Below are positions 25,947 to 35,917 of a stretch of DNA of 64,000 bases, piece by piece. This DNA is from Halobacillus hunanensis (GTDB lineage Bacteria; Bacillota; Bacilli; Bacillales; Halobacillaceae). A model generated the notes under the pieces. That model saw nothing but the letters and a program-made list of their open reading frames with translations. It made no database searches and was not told where the DNA came from. The number at the start of each line of letters is the position of its first letter. Positions within the stretch are counted from its first letter, which is position 1. Made by a program: the position numbers and the translations under genes. The stretch spans positions 310,001 through 374,000 of the forward strand of contig NZ_FVZB01000007.1 of assembly GCF_900166655.1 (NCBI RefSeq), read 5' to 3'.

Positions 25947-27053
25947 ATGAAAAAGCATATTGTTCTATTGCCTGGTGACGGTATTGGCCCGGAGGTAACA
26001 AAAGCAGCGAAGAGAGTGCTGGAAACAACAGCAGAACAGTTTGGTCATACGTTTACGTTTGAAACACAGGACATTGGGGGAGCGGCGATTGATTATCAAG
26101 GAACTCCTCTTCCTGAGGATACTTTAGCTGCCTGCCGTAAAGCAGATGGAATCATGCTTGGCGCAGTGGGCGGACCGAAATGGGATCATCTGCCTGGCCA
26201 CCTTCGCCCTGAGAAGGGATTGCTCGGAATTCGTAAACAGCTCGGATTGTTTGCAAATCTTCGACCGGTCAAAGGGTTCCCATCGCTTTTACATGCTTCT
26301 CCTCTAAAGCGAGAGGTTGTGGAAGGCAGTGATTTGCTAATTGTAAGGGAGTTAACAGGTGGTCTTTACTTCGGAGAACCGCGGGAGCGCCGCAATCAGA
26401 ACACAGAAGTCGTAGACACCTTAACTTATACACGAGCTGAGATTGAGCGGATCGTTGATCAAGCCTTTCAAAGTGCACAGCTTCGGCGCCGCCATCTGAC
26501 TTCAGTCGATAAAGCGAACGTGCTGGAATCAAGTCGAATGTGGAGAGAAATCGTGGAAGAGAAGAAACACGACTATCCGGATGTAGAAGTAGAACACATG
26601 CTCGTTGATGCTGCAGCGATGAAATTGATTACAAATCCGGGCTATTTTGACGTATTGGTTACGGAAAATATGTTTGGGGATATTTTAAGCGATGAAGCCT
26701 CCGTACTGACAGGGTCACTTGGCATGCTGCCATCAGCAAGTATTCGCCAGGACGGTCTTGGGTTATATGAACCCGTCCATGGCTCAGCACCAGACATTGC
26801 CGGTCAGGATAAAGCTAATCCGCTTGCTGCCATTTTGTCAGCAGCTATGATGCTCCGTCATTCTTTTCAAATGAGTGAAGAAGCGGATGAGGTAGAAGCA
26901 GCTGTTCATGCCGTGCTTCAGGACAAATATCATACAGCCGACCTTAAGGTAGCTGGCGGAGTGGTAGTAAGCGGGAGTGCTCTTGCTCGTAAAGTATCTG
27001 AACAAATGAGTTCCCATGATACGACGGAAAATATTATGCGATGTTATGTCTAA
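25947..27053 (+). CDS. leuB: 3-isopropylmalate dehydrogenase
   Basis: The 368-residue NAD-dependent dehydrogenase oxidises and decarboxylates 3-isopropylmalate. It begins [14 protein letters not shown] and has [26 protein letters not shown] and the NAD loop [25 protein letters not shown] lies before the ATG. The spacing to leuA (13 bases) and leuC (24 bases) fits one operon. Confidence 0.95.
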   Translation: MKKHIVLLPGDGIGPEVTKAAKRVLETTAEQFGHTFTFETQDIGGAAIDYQGTPLPEDTLAACRKADGIMLGAVGGPKWDHLPGHLRPEKGLLGIRKQLGLFANLRPVKGFPSLLHASPLKREVVEGSDLLIVRELTGGLYFGEPRERRNQNTEVVDTLTYTRAEIERIVDQAFQSAQLRRRHLTSVDKANVLESSRMWREIVEEKKHDYPDVEVEHMLVDAAAMKLITNPGYFDVLVTENMFGDILSDEASVLTGSLGMLPSASIRQDGLGLYEPVHGSAPDIAGQDKANPLAAILSAAMMLRHSFQMSEEADEVEAAVHAVLQDKYHTADLKVAGGVVVSGSALARKVSEQMSSHDTTENIMRCYV

Positions 27054-27077
27054 GCTGGGGAAGGAGAGGTCATAAAC

Positions 27078-28496
27078 ATGGGTCAACCGAAGACGATTAT
27101 TGAAAAAATTTGGGATCAGCATGTGGTCCATCAAGAAGAAGATAAACCAGATTTGCTCTATATTGATTTGCATTTGGTTCATGAAGTCACTTCTCCTCAG
27201 GCTTTTGAGGGCCTGAGGATGAGTTCTCGAAAAGTTCGTCGCCCGGACCGCACGTATGCCACGATGGATCACAACGTTCCGACGGTCCATCGCAATGTGA
27301 TTAAAGATGCAGTGTCTAAGAAGCAAATGGAAACACTGGAGAGCAATTGTGAGGAATTTGGTATCCGTCTCGCTGACATCAACCATCCTGATCAAGGGAT
27401 TGTCCACGTAATTGGTCCAGAGCTTGGGTTAACGCAGCCAGGTAAAACGATCGTGTGCGGAGACAGTCATACGTCCACGCACGGAGCTTTCGGATCGTTA
27501 GCTTTTGGCATAGGCACGAGCGAAGTAGAGCATGTATTAGCAACGCAATCATTGTGGCAGGCTTCCCCGAAAACGCTGCAAGTGAAAGTGGATGGTGTGC
27601 TCGGTACAGGAGTAACAGCCAAGGATTTGATTCTAGCTATTATTGCTAAGTTCGGTGTTCGTTTTGGCACAGGCTATGTGATTGAATATACTGGCGAGGC
27701 GATTAGATACTTGTCGATGGAAGAGCGGATGACGATTTGTAATATGTCGATTGAAGCTGGAGCAAGAGCCGGACTGATCAGCCCTGACGATAAGACAGTG
27801 CAGTATTTAAAAGGGAAACGTTACGTTCCTGATGGCGAAGAATTTGGAGCAACTGCAGACGAATGGAAAGCGTTAGCCTCAGATCCAGGTGCTGTTTACG
27901 ATGCGACCGTTGAAATCGACGCAACTAAGGTAGAACCACAAGTGACATGGGGAACCAATCCATCACAAGGTGTCCCAGTAGGAGCTGCCACGCCTGATCC
28001 GGCAGCACTTGATGATGAGCAGGAGAGAGATAGTGTACAGCGGGCCCTTGATTATATGGGACTGCAAGCCAATCAATCGATCCAGTCGATCCCTATTGAG
28101 CATGTATTTATCGGTTCCTGTACGAATTCGAGGTTAAGTGACTTACAAAAAGCTGCGAAAATCGTCAAGGGCGGTAAAGTAAATGAAAACGTCAGGGCCC
28201 TCGTTGTCCCTGGCTCCCAAACGGTCAAAGAGCAAGCCGAGGCTGAAGGGTTGCATACCATTTTCCTAACCGCTGGATTTGAGTGGCGTGACGCGGGATG
28301 CAGCATGTGCCTGGCGATGAATGATGATATTGTTCCGCCTGGTGAGCGATGCGCTTCAACGTCCAACCGTAATTTTGAAGGGCGGCAAGGGAATGGGTCG
28401 AGAACTCATCTCGTTAGTCCAGAGATGGCAGCCGCTGCTGCCCTCGAAGGTTATTTTGTCGATGTAAGAAAATATGCTGCAGCTGTAGGAGGGTAA
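27078..28496 (+). CDS. leuC: 3-isopropylmalate dehydratase, large subunit
   Basis: The 472-residue aconitase-family subunit carries the 4Fe-4S cluster. Cysteine ligands are in GSCTNSRL and in the CSMC pair of [10 protein letters not shown], and [14 protein letters not shown] is the active-site segment. It works with LeuD to isomerise 2- to 3-isopropylmalate. GGAAGGAGAGG precedes the ATG. Length is normal. Confidence 0.95.
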   Translation: MGQPKTIIEKIWDQHVVHQEEDKPDLLYIDLHLVHEVTSPQAFEGLRMSSRKVRRPDRTYATMDHNVPTVHRNVIKDAVSKKQMETLESNCEEFGIRLADINHPDQGIVHVIGPELGLTQPGKTIVCGDSHTSTHGAFGSLAFGIGTSEVEHVLATQSLWQASPKTLQVKVDGVLGTGVTAKDLILAIIAKFGVRFGTGYVIEYTGEAIRYLSMEERMTICNMSIEAGARAGLISPDDKTVQYLKGKRYVPDGEEFGATADEWKALASDPGAVYDATVEIDATKVEPQVTWGTNPSQGVPVGAATPDPAALDDEQERDSVQRALDYMGLQANQSIQSIPIEHVFIGSCTNSRLSDLQKAAKIVKGGKVNENVRALVVPGSQTVKEQAEAEGLHTIFLTAGFEWRDAGCSMCLAMNDDIVPPGERCASTSNRNFEGRQGNGSRTHLVSPEMAAAAALEGYFVDVRKYAAAVGG

Positions 28497-28499
28497 GCG

Positions 28500-29087
28500 A
28501 TGGAACCATTTCAACGACATAAAGGATTGATTTATCCTCTCGACCGATCCAATGTCGATACAGATCAGATCATCCCAAAGCAGTTTCTTAAACGAATCGA
28601 ACGACAAGGGTTCGGACAGTTTTTATTTTATCATTGGCGGTTTCACGATGATGGAACACCGCGCGAGGACTTTACGTTGAATGATCCGAAGTATAAACAG
28701 GCCACAGTACTAGTGGCCGGTGAAAACTTCGGATGCGGATCTTCTCGGGAGCATGCACCGTGGGCAATTCAGGACTATGGATTTAAAGTGGTCATCGCCC
28801 CGAGTTTTGCAGATATTTTTTATAACAATTGTTTTAAAAACGGAATTCTTCCTATTGTATTGCCGAAGGAGCAAGTCAATGAATTGTTAAGGCAAGCTGA
28901 GGAAGAATCATTGCAGATAGAAGTGGATTTAATCGATCAGTTCGTAAAAAGCGAAAATGGTGTAAAAGCGTCATTTGAAATCCAGCCCTATCATAAGAAT
29001 ATGTTAGTAAATGGCTGGGACGAAATATCAGTGACACTTAATTATGGAGAAGCCATTGATCGTTATGAAGCACTGCATGCAAAATAA
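28500..29087 (+). CDS. leuD: 3-isopropylmalate dehydratase, small subunit
   Basis: This 195-residue swivel-domain subunit begins MEPFQRHKGLIYPLDRSNVDTDQIIPKQFLKR and has the substrate-recognition loop FGCGSSREHAPWAI. It pairs with LeuC. The start lies 3 bases after the leuC stop with GGAGGG inside the leuC end as ribosome site. Confidence 0.95.
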   Translation: MEPFQRHKGLIYPLDRSNVDTDQIIPKQFLKRIERQGFGQFLFYHWRFHDDGTPREDFTLNDPKYKQATVLVAGENFGCGSSREHAPWAIQDYGFKVVIAPSFADIFYNNCFKNGILPIVLPKEQVNELLRQAEEESLQIEVDLIDQFVKSENGVKASFEIQPYHKNMLVNGWDEISVTLNYGEAIDRYEALHAK

Positions 29088-29107
29088 ATTTTACGAGGAG
29101 TGAAGAC

Positions 29108-30097
29108 ATTGGGGATTTCTTAACATTACCACGGGTGTTTGAGGCGAAGGAACACCTCTATGATGTGGTCCATCAAACATCGTTCAAAACATCAGAAACT
29201 TTCAACCAGTCAACAGGAAGCCAAGTGTACATGAAGATGGAGAACCAACAGAAAACAGGTGCGTTCAAAGTGAGGGGAGCTTCCTTTAAGATTGCTCAAT
29301 TAACCGAGTCAGAAGCACGGTGCGGGGTGATTGCTGCTTCCGCTGGCAACCATGCCCAAGGTGTCGCTCTGGCTGCTGCCAAACGCGGAATTTCGGCGAA
29401 AATTTTTATGCCGGAAGCGACACCAAAAGCAAAAGTGCAAGCCACTGAAGCCTACGGAGCCGTTACTGTTCTCACTGGTGAATCCTTCCAAGAGGCCTAT
29501 GGAGCGGCTATGGAGGAGCAGAAACGCTCAGGAGCCACTTTTATTCACCCGTTTGACGATGTCGACATTATGGCAGGGCAAGCAACCGTGGCCGTTGAGA
29601 TGTTGCAGGAACAGCCTGATCTTGACACGATTGTCGTACCAATTGGCGGGGGAGGGCTGATTGCAGGAATTGCTTATGCTGCAAAACAATTGAAGCCGTC
29701 CATTAACGTCATTGGTGTTCAGTCATCCGAAGCGTCGGCTACCTGTAATGCTTTTTATAAAACGGGTCCTAAAAAGTTGACCACTGTGTCAACGATTGCA
29801 GATGGCATCGCCGTGAAAGAGCCTGGCACATTGACTTTTCGTTACATTAAAAAATATGTAGACGGAATTGTCACGGTCAACGAACAGCAAATCGCCAGTG
29901 CGATTGTTCATTTGCTCGAGCGGGAGAAGACACTCGTAGAAGGGGCAGGAGCTGCTGCACTCGCAGCTGTGTTAGCGGAAAAATTAGCCCTATCCGGTGA
30001 GAAGTGCGGTGTCGTCGTCAGTGGCGGCAATATGGATGTCTCTCGATTACCTCATGTACAGCAATTGGCTTTAGCCAAACGAATGGTAATGGTTTAA
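29108..30097 (+). CDS. ilvA: threonine dehydratase, short form, probable ATT start
   Basis: This PLP enzyme deaminates threonine to 2-oxobutyrate, the entry to isoleucine. The PLP lysine is in TGAFKVRGA, the phosphate loop is PIGGGGLIAG and SAGNHAQG is present. It has about 329 residues and lacks the C-terminal ACT-like regulatory domain of B. subtilis IlvA, so it resembles the short catabolic/biosynthetic type and may not be inhibited by isoleucine. The first standard codon in frame is GTG 29135, with no ribosome site. GAGGAG lies exactly 7 bases before ATT 29108, which would give a start IGDFLTLPRVFEAKEHL. I prefer the ATT start. It ends the operon. Confidence 0.82.
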   Translation: MGDFLTLPRVFEAKEHLYDVVHQTSFKTSETFNQSTGSQVYMKMENQQKTGAFKVRGASFKIAQLTESEARCGVIAASAGNHAQGVALAAAKRGISAKIFMPEATPKAKVQATEAYGAVTVLTGESFQEAYGAAMEEQKRSGATFIHPFDDVDIMAGQATVAVEMLQEQPDLDTIVVPIGGGGLIAGIAYAAKQLKPSINVIGVQSSEASATCNAFYKTGPKKLTTVSTIADGIAVKEPGTLTFRYIKKYVDGIVTVNEQQIASAIVHLLEREKTLVEGAGAAALAAVLAEKLALSGEKCGVVVSGGNMDVSRLPHVQQLALAKRMVMV

Positions 30098-30110
30098 GGT
30101 AATCCAAGTA

Positions 30111-30149
30111 AAAGACACCACTTCAGAATGAATCTGGATGGTGTCTTTA
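30111..30149 (+). terminator. Rho-independent terminator of the ilv-leu operon
   Basis: AAAGACACCA and TGGTGTCTTT form the stem, with TTCAG/TCTGGA continuing it. It is the first strong terminator after the T-box attenuator. Confidence 0.85.
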
Positions 30150-30158
30150 TTCATGTGA

Positions 30159-30191
30159 AAAGCCTCAACCTGGTGGTACCAGATTGAGGCA
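30159..30191 (-). terminator. Rho-independent terminator of the desaturase gene
   Basis: On the minus strand GCCTCAATCTGGT and ACCAGGTTGAGGC pair around a 2-4 base loop and are followed by TTTTC. Confidence 0.8.
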
Positions 30192-30195
30192 GTGA

Positions 30196-31251
30196 TTAGT
30201 CATCCAGCTGCTTTTTAATGGTTATTTTCTCGGGATTTAATCCATTCCCGAGAGATCCGTACAGACTTCCTTGCGAGGGATCAATCAACTCTCGATTGTC
30301 AAAATAAGCCCGTGGTGTTTTCCATAAGGCAACAAGCGCTTTGCTAATCGGCATCTCATGATAGCGCTCTGGCCACATTTTTTTAATATGATGTTTAACC
30401 AGCGGGTAGTGCTTAGAACTCATACCTGGGAACAAATGATGTTCGGTGTGGTATGAAAAATTAAAATGAATGTAATCGATCCATTTCGGAACGGTCACAG
30501 TCAGGCTATTCGCTAACGGATCATTGACAGGAACGAGCGGGTTCAAACGGTGGTTGGTTGAAATGTAGCTCATTACGATCAAATTAGCGATCAAGAGCGG
30601 GATAAAGAAGGCAAACAACCACTTTTCCCAGCCAATGATAAACAGCAGCCCAATCCAGGTGACCCATGGAAGAATCATTTGCAGCCAAACTTCAGGCTGC
30701 TTCTTCGGTTTGAAATCCTTAATATAAGCGAAAAACATTTTCAGTGAGTGGGCAGAAAATTGAATGGCTAGTGAGGCAAACGCAAAAAAAGCTCGAATGA
30801 ACAAGGGAAGTCGGTAGATCCAGCGAACCATTTTACTTTTGCTCAACCGTTCAAGTGTCGGCCATGCATCGGGATCGTTCTCATCGTGTTGTGTATGAAT
30901 GTGATGGTTTAAGTTATGCCACTTTCTCCAAAGCTTCGGCCCTGTACTGAGCGGCCAGAATGCAATGGCACCTAAGAGATCCCGAATCCACGGCTTTTTC
31001 ACGACCGTGCCGTGTAGAATCTCGTGGCCCAAGAACCCCATGCCGGCAAAACTTGCCCCAAGAACAAGTGAAATCGGTAAGTAAATGAGTGGGTGCCAAT
31101 CAAACAAACTAATTAGCAATAAGCCTGTAATCACAATAGCTAAGTAAGCTAATCCTCCCCACAAACGTTTCGGAGCAGGTTTAAAAACGCCCTTCGGCAT
31201 ATGTTTAGCGATACGCTTGGCGTACCAGCCGTATGAATGAAAATCTTCCAT
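30196..31251 (-). CDS. membrane fatty acid desaturase
   Basis: The 351-residue protein is a di-iron acyl-lipid desaturase. It has the three histidine boxes: HEILHG near residue 91, HNLNHH near 127 and HTEHH near 268, with four membrane helices in two pairs (about 30-70 and 190-225). It should introduce a double bond into membrane lipid acyl chains, probably for cold or salt adaptation. Length matches the Bacillus Des type, but the first box differs from the usual HDxxH, so I give no symbol. It is monocistronic, facing the ilv-leu operon end to end, with a terminator between. Confidence 0.85.
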   Translation of the reverse strand: MEDFHSYGWYAKRIAKHMPKGVFKPAPKRLWGGLAYLAIVITGLLLISLFDWHPLIYLPISLVLGASFAGMGFLGHEILHGTVVKKPWIRDLLGAIAFWPLSTGPKLWRKWHNLNHHIHTQHDENDPDAWPTLERLSKSKMVRWIYRLPLFIRAFFAFASLAIQFSAHSLKMFFAYIKDFKPKKQPEVWLQMILPWVTWIGLLFIIGWEKWLFAFFIPLLIANLIVMSYISTNHRLNPLVPVNDPLANSLTVTVPKWIDYIHFNFSYHTEHHLFPGMSSKHYPLVKHHIKKMWPERYHEMPISKALVALWKTPRAYFDNRELIDPSQGSLYGSLGNGLNPEKITIKKQLDD

Positions 31252-31402
31252 GAAATTCTCCTTTTTTACGAGACCGGGGAGCTTAAGAGACCTACCGGAA
31301 TCCTAATTCCTTTAATAGTAGCAAGTGGAGCCATAGCGTGTCAATTAAAAAATATAGGCTGGTCCTAATAACAAGTCTTAATAATAGAAAGGAAATTGAG
31401 CA

Positions 31403-31460
31403 TTGACACATTTGTGAGTCTTAGGTATGATTACATTGATGATAATGATAATCTTTATCA
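31403..31460 (+). promoter_or_regulatory. promoter with Fur box
   Basis: TTGACA (31403-31408) and TATGAT (31426-31431) are 17 bases apart. TGATAATCTTTATCA at 31446-31460 differs from the Fur consensus TGATAATNATTATCA at one defined position; an overlapping GATAATGATAATC precedes it. Iron-loaded Fur would block early transcription. Confidence 0.85.
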
Positions 31461-31604
31461 TTTAGCTAGTTGGGCATGAGAAAGAAATAAGATGATACAG
31501 GTTGGAAATCCTAAACGATACATATATATGATAACCTGTTTTGTTCCATATATATCCATGTTTTTTTCTTAAGATGGCCTATAATAGAAAGGATGGAGAA
31601 AAAG

Positions 31605-32597
31605 GTGAAAAAACTCGGTATAATCAGTTTGTTTTTGATGATAGCTGTCCTGACAGCTTGTAGTGGAGGAAATGAGAATTCCGGCGAGGAAAGCAGCAAT
31701 GATTCTCAGTCAAAGGAAGAAACGCGTTCAGTGAACATTAAGGATGCAATGGGGGAGCAGACGATTGAAGGGACTCCTAAGAAAGTCGTTGTTTTAGAAT
31801 GGACATATGCTGAAAATCTTCAAGCTTTAGGTATGGAACCTGTCGGAGTTGCAGGACTTGACCAATATAGCCAGTGGGTCAACGTCGGCATCCCTTTCAG
31901 TGACAAGGTGAAGAATGTAGGCACACGTGCTGAACCGAACCTTGAAGCCATCGCAAGACTCGATCCGGACTTAATAATCGGGGTAAAGTTCCGTCATGAA
32001 CAAATTGCAGATCAACTAAAAGATATCGCTCCTACGGTAATGTTTGCACCGTACTCAAAAGAAAGTGCACAAAACCAGTATCAGAATATGATCGATGAAT
32101 TTAAGAAGATGGCTAAGATCCTCGACAAACAGGAAAAAGCCGAGGAAGTTCTCACGGCTATGAAACAGACGTTTAAAGAACAGCAAGCTCGTCTTGAAGA
32201 GGCGGGGCTTTCGGATATCAATTATGTGATTACCCAGGCGTTTACGGCTCAGAACACCCCAACATTACGGTTGTTTACCGACAATTCTATCGTCGCTCAC
32301 GTAATGAAGAATATGGGAATGAACAACGTCTTTGAGTCAGACAAGCTGGAGACTTATGGCTATACACAAACTACGGTCGAGACGTTACAAAATTATCAAG
32401 ATGCTCATTTCTTCTATATTGTACAAGAAGAGGACAACATCTTTACTGATCAGCTGGCGGGGAACCCGGTTTGGGAAGAGTTAGCTTTTGTAGAGGAAGG
32501 CCGTACTCACCAGCTTCCTGGAGAAACGTGGACATTCGGCGGACCTTTATCTGCTGAAGTTCTAGCCAAACAAATTGTAGATTCTGTGGTAAAATAA
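31605..32597 (+). CDS. iron-siderophore-binding lipoprotein (YfiY-like)
   Basis: This 330-residue class-III substrate-binding lipoprotein has a signal peptide with lipobox LTAC (Cys about 19) and a Ser/Asn/Glu-rich linker. The body (KKVVVLEWTYAENLQALGMEPVGVAG, RAEPNLEAIARLDPDLIIG) resembles B. subtilis YfiY, the binding protein for hydroxamate-citrate siderophores such as schizokinen. GTG 31605 follows GGAG by 6 bases and gives MKKLGIIS; ATG 31593 is in frame but abuts its ribosome site. The promoter has a Fur box, so expression should rise when iron is short. The permease gene follows at 260 bases. Confidence 0.85.
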   Translation: MKKLGIISLFLMIAVLTACSGGNENSGEESSNDSQSKEETRSVNIKDAMGEQTIEGTPKKVVVLEWTYAENLQALGMEPVGVAGLDQYSQWVNVGIPFSDKVKNVGTRAEPNLEAIARLDPDLIIGVKFRHEQIADQLKDIAPTVMFAPYSKESAQNQYQNMIDEFKKMAKILDKQEKAEEVLTAMKQTFKEQQARLEEAGLSDINYVITQAFTAQNTPTLRLFTDNSIVAHVMKNMGMNNVFESDKLETYGYTQTTVETLQNYQDAHFFYIVQEEDNIFTDQLAGNPVWEELAFVEEGRTHQLPGETWTFGGPLSAEVLAKQIVDSVVK

Positions 32598-32630
32598 TCT
32601 AGGTTGATCAATGAACCTTCATGAAGTGAA

Positions 32631-32670
32631 ATCCCGTCTTGATCTTTTCTCGTTCAAGGGCGGGTTTTTG
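32631..32670 (+). terminator. terminator between binding protein and permease
   Basis: AATCCCGTCTTGA and TTCAAGGGCGGGTT form the stem, followed by TTTT. Partial termination here would make more binding protein than permease. Confidence 0.75.
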
Positions 32671-32842
32671 CTTATATACATAGTTTACGTTTTTACCTAA
32701 CCGGCTTGATCCGCTTTTACTTTATCTAGCTTTTCAAGGCAGGGACTCGTGACATAAGCAACTCCACTTATGAGATCAAAGAGCGGATCTCGAAAGTGTT
32801 TTTGCTTATGCAATCGTCCCTAACCGCCTTGATCCGCTTTTA
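32663..32842. repeat. direct repeat pair in the permease leader
   Basis: GTTTTTGCTTAT and, after a gap, CCTAACCGGCTTGATCCGC occur at 32663-32719 and again, with one change (GCC for GGC), at 32797-32842. The segment between contains GAGCGGATC, an inverted partner. The second copy ends just before the permease ribosome site. Confidence 0.55.
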
Positions 32843-32860
32843 AGAGAGAGTAGTGATGTT

Positions 32861-34888
32861 ATGAATCAAATGATGAAACAAACAATGATTGGCGTCCTGA
32901 CTTTTGGAGGCGGGGCTGCTTTGTTGTGTATATTAACGTTTATCCATATTAATCAGGGGAATGTGGCTATTCCAGCTGGGACAGTCATAGAGGCAATCTT
33001 AAATCCTCAGGATAACTTAGATCATCACACAGTTCGGATTCTGCGGCTGCCGCGTGCTGTAATGGGTATTCTAGCGGGAGGAGCGCTTGCAGTGTCAGGG
33101 GTTGTGCTGCAAACCGTAACGAAAAACCCGCTGTCCTCAAGCAGTACGCTTGGCATTCATTCAGGAACCTATTTTGCCGTCGTCTTGTCCACGATCTTTT
33201 TCCCGTTTGCGATGTTCGGAAATGGAATTATTACAGCCTTTATCGGAGGGGTTGTCACGTTTCTGATTGTCTACTTGTTATCAGGAGCAGGGAATGCTAC
33301 TCCTGTACGAATGGTGTTAGCAGGGATGATCGTCACCTTTTTATTTTCTTCCTTGACTGCGGTGTTGCAAATTTTTTACGAAAATGAAGTACAAGGTCTC
33401 TTTCTGTGGGGATCTGGCACACTGGTGCAGAACAACTGGGAAGGTGTACAATTTTCCTCCCCGTTTATTTTGGTATCGCTCGTCTTATTATTAATCTATG
33501 CTGGAAAACTCAATACGCTGACCCTTGGAGATGATGTAGCGACCGCATTAGGGCAAAATGTCCGTTCCGTCAAATTCATTACGGTTATCGCAGCGGTGCT
33601 ATTAACATCTGTGACGGTGAGTGTTGTCGGTCCGATCGGGTTTGTCGGCCTAGTTGCTCCGCATATTATCAAGCTGATCGGTTATCGTTCTCACATTCCG
33701 CTGTTGATCGGTTCCTTCATATGGGGAGGCAATGTCCTGCTGTTGGCTGACGTCATGGCTAGAATCATTGATCCTTCCTTCTCTGAACTGCCGGTCGGAG
33801 CGATTACCGCTCTCGTAGGATCACCTTGGTTAATTTGGCTTGTCCTTCGGATGAGAAATGACAACAATACGGAGGAGAGCGGAACGATTATGGCTGGTAA
33901 GGCCGCAGCCAATATCTCGTTAACAAAAATTGTTCCGACCTTATCGGTAGTCATTCTCATCACAGTTTTCGTCAGTATGGCCTCAGGCAATTTCGGCTTT
34001 GAACCCATACTAACGATAAACGCCCTGTTTGGAAATGCAAATGAGTTTATTCGGAATTTCATCATTGAGTTAAGACTTCCTCGCTCGATGGTGGCCCTGT
34101 TCAGTGGGGCGATTCTCGCAGTCAGCGGACTGATTTTTCAAGGTGTGCTGCGTAATCCACTGGCTGACCCATCGGTAATCGGGATTACATCTGGAGCTGG
34201 GGTTGGGGCGTTGACCACCATGTATTTATTCAGTGTATCAGCGGTCTGGATCCCTGTTGGGGCAATGGCCGGGGCTTTCGTGTTCTTTCTGTTCGTCATG
34301 ATTCTTGGAGCAAAAGCTAACTTTCATCCGACTACACTTGCTTTATTAGGAATTGGCATATCTGCATTTGGCTCAGCGATCATTCAAATTCTGGTCGTGC
34401 AGGCTGATATGGGCGTAGCTTCTGCATTAACTTGGCTGTCTGGAACGACATATGCTAGAGGGTGGCCGGAATTGCTGCAATTCCTGATTTGGCCGGTACT
34501 CTTATTTATTCCGATATTAGCGGTTCACATTAAGACATTGGATGTGCTGTCCCTTGGCGATGAAACAGCGAAAGGTTTAGGGCTTGGAGTGACATCGGTT
34601 CGCTTCCAAATGGCCCTTCTGGCTACGTTACTGGCAGCATGTAGTGTAGCGGCAGTCGGTTCCATCGGATTCGTAGGCTTAATTGCTCCGCACTTTGCTA
34701 GACTGCTAGTCGGCAGTGCCAATCAAAAACTATTACCCGTTACAATGTTGATCGGCGGTTTCTTACTCGTTTTGGCCGATTTATTCAGCCGCACGTTGCT
34801 GGCTCCAAATGAAATTCCCTCAGGGATTTTGGTAGCCTTGATCGGAGCGCCTTATTTCTTATGGCTGATGAAACGCCGTTCGGTATAA
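32861..34888 (+). CDS. fused two-unit iron-siderophore ABC permease (FecCD type)
   Basis: The 675-residue protein holds two complete FecCD/BtuC permease units in tandem (about 10-335 and 350-672), each with about ten helices and the coupling motif (LAVSGVVLQTVTKNPLSS; LAVSGLIFQGVLRNPLADP). In B. subtilis the YfiZ and YfhA subunits that work with YfiY are separate; here they are one chain, as in E. coli FhuB. No ATPase gene is present, so it probably uses a shared one such as YusV. GAGAGAG lies about 7 bases before the ATG. Location behind the Fur-controlled binding protein supports ferric-siderophore import. Confidence 0.9.
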   Translation: MNQMMKQTMIGVLTFGGGAALLCILTFIHINQGNVAIPAGTVIEAILNPQDNLDHHTVRILRLPRAVMGILAGGALAVSGVVLQTVTKNPLSSSSTLGIHSGTYFAVVLSTIFFPFAMFGNGIITAFIGGVVTFLIVYLLSGAGNATPVRMVLAGMIVTFLFSSLTAVLQIFYENEVQGLFLWGSGTLVQNNWEGVQFSSPFILVSLVLLLIYAGKLNTLTLGDDVATALGQNVRSVKFITVIAAVLLTSVTVSVVGPIGFVGLVAPHIIKLIGYRSHIPLLIGSFIWGGNVLLLADVMARIIDPSFSELPVGAITALVGSPWLIWLVLRMRNDNNTEESGTIMAGKAAANISLTKIVPTLSVVILITVFVSMASGNFGFEPILTINALFGNANEFIRNFIIELRLPRSMVALFSGAILAVSGLIFQGVLRNPLADPSVIGITSGAGVGALTTMYLFSVSAVWIPVGAMAGAFVFFLFVMILGAKANFHPTTLALLGIGISAFGSAIIQILVVQADMGVASALTWLSGTTYARGWPELLQFLIWPVLLFIPILAVHIKTLDVLSLGDETAKGLGLGVTSVRFQMALLATLLAACSVAAVGSIGFVGLIAPHFARLLVGSANQKLLPVTMLIGGFLLVLADLFSRTLLAPNEIPSGILVALIGAPYFLWLMKRRSV

Positions 34889-34936
34889 ATGCGCGAAATA
34901 TGCTATGATAGGTTAAAAATTAAAGGGAGTTTACGT

Positions 34937-35896
34937 ATGATTGAATTTATAAAATGTCATGGATCAGGAAATGATTTTATTTTAATTGATGAACGATCTG
35001 AAGCGTATTCGTTTTCAGAACAAGACCGTTATGATCTTTCAATGTTGCTTTGTAATCGTGTGGACGGCGTCGGTTCTGACGGCATCTTATTTGTCCTCGA
35101 CAGCACTAAAGCCGAGGCCAGAATGCGCATGTTTAACTCAGATGGTACGGAAGCTGAAATGTGCGGCAATGGGCTGCGTTGTGTTGCGCGCTATATAATA
35201 GAAGAAACTGGTAAGCAAGCGGTCGAGATTGAAACGGACAAAGCTGTTCTTGCCGTAAGTCAAGTAGACCCGATATATTCAGGAATTGATACATTTTCGG
35301 TAGCGATTGAACCGGTTTCTTTTGCCGTTGAATCCCTGCCGATGAATCATTCTGGAGCTGAAGCGGTAAATGTCGAAGTGCCGGCACTGTCAAAAGACTA
35401 TCGTTTCACTGCTTTAAGTGTACCTAATCCACATATCGTGGCCGTGGTAGACGATTACCAAGAAGAAGAATTTGCAGCGATCGGTAAAAAAGCCAATCAG
35501 CTGCCGGACGTTTTTCCAAACGGGGTTAATGTCAGCTTTATGAAACTGCTGGGACCGAACAAAGTGTTTGTTCAAACATATGAACGCGGAGTTGGGTTAA
35601 CGAATGCCTGCGGAACCGCTATGTCGGCTTCCTCGCTTGTCTCAACTTTGCTTGGAGGAAACGATCTTGACACGCCGATTGTAGTCATTAATAAAGGCGG
35701 ACTCGTTAATTGCGTTGTTAGTCACGAAAATGGACGTTATTCTATCCAACTGCAAGGGAATGCTACCTATGTGTACCGCGCCACGCTTGAAGTTGACTTA
35801 GATAAAATGACTTGGAAACAGGCAGACTCTGAAACATTTCAGGAGGAAATTGCTACGTATAAGCAACTTGAGCAATACGCTGCATCACAACTCTGA
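34937..35896 (+). CDS. dapF: diaminopimelate epimerase
   Basis: The 319-residue enzyme converts LL- to meso-diaminopimelate for lysine and peptidoglycan. The two catalytic cysteines are in EMCGNGLRC and TNACGTAMS, and the N-terminus is IEFIKCHGSGNDFILIDE. ATG 34937 follows AAAGGGAG; an in-frame ATG 48 bases upstream abuts the permease stop and adds a non-homologous tail. An extended -10 (TGCTATGAT at about 34902-34910) may give it its own promoter. Length is slightly longer than the E. coli enzyme. Confidence 0.92.
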   Translation: MIEFIKCHGSGNDFILIDERSEAYSFSEQDRYDLSMLLCNRVDGVGSDGILFVLDSTKAEARMRMFNSDGTEAEMCGNGLRCVARYIIEETGKQAVEIETDKAVLAVSQVDPIYSGIDTFSVAIEPVSFAVESLPMNHSGAEAVNVEVPALSKDYRFTALSVPNPHIVAVVDDYQEEEFAAIGKKANQLPDVFPNGVNVSFMKLLGPNKVFVQTYERGVGLTNACGTAMSASSLVSTLLGGNDLDTPIVVINKGGLVNCVVSHENGRYSIQLQGNATYVYRATLEVDLDKMTWKQADSETFQEEIATYKQLEQYAASQL

Positions 35897-35917
35897 TAGA
35901 GGGAGAGATGAAATCCA

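Noticed and set aside
26838..27407. 189-residue minus-strand open frame opposite leuB/leuC
   Set aside because: It lies wholly antisense to two well-supported genes, has no ribosome site and no family resemblance.
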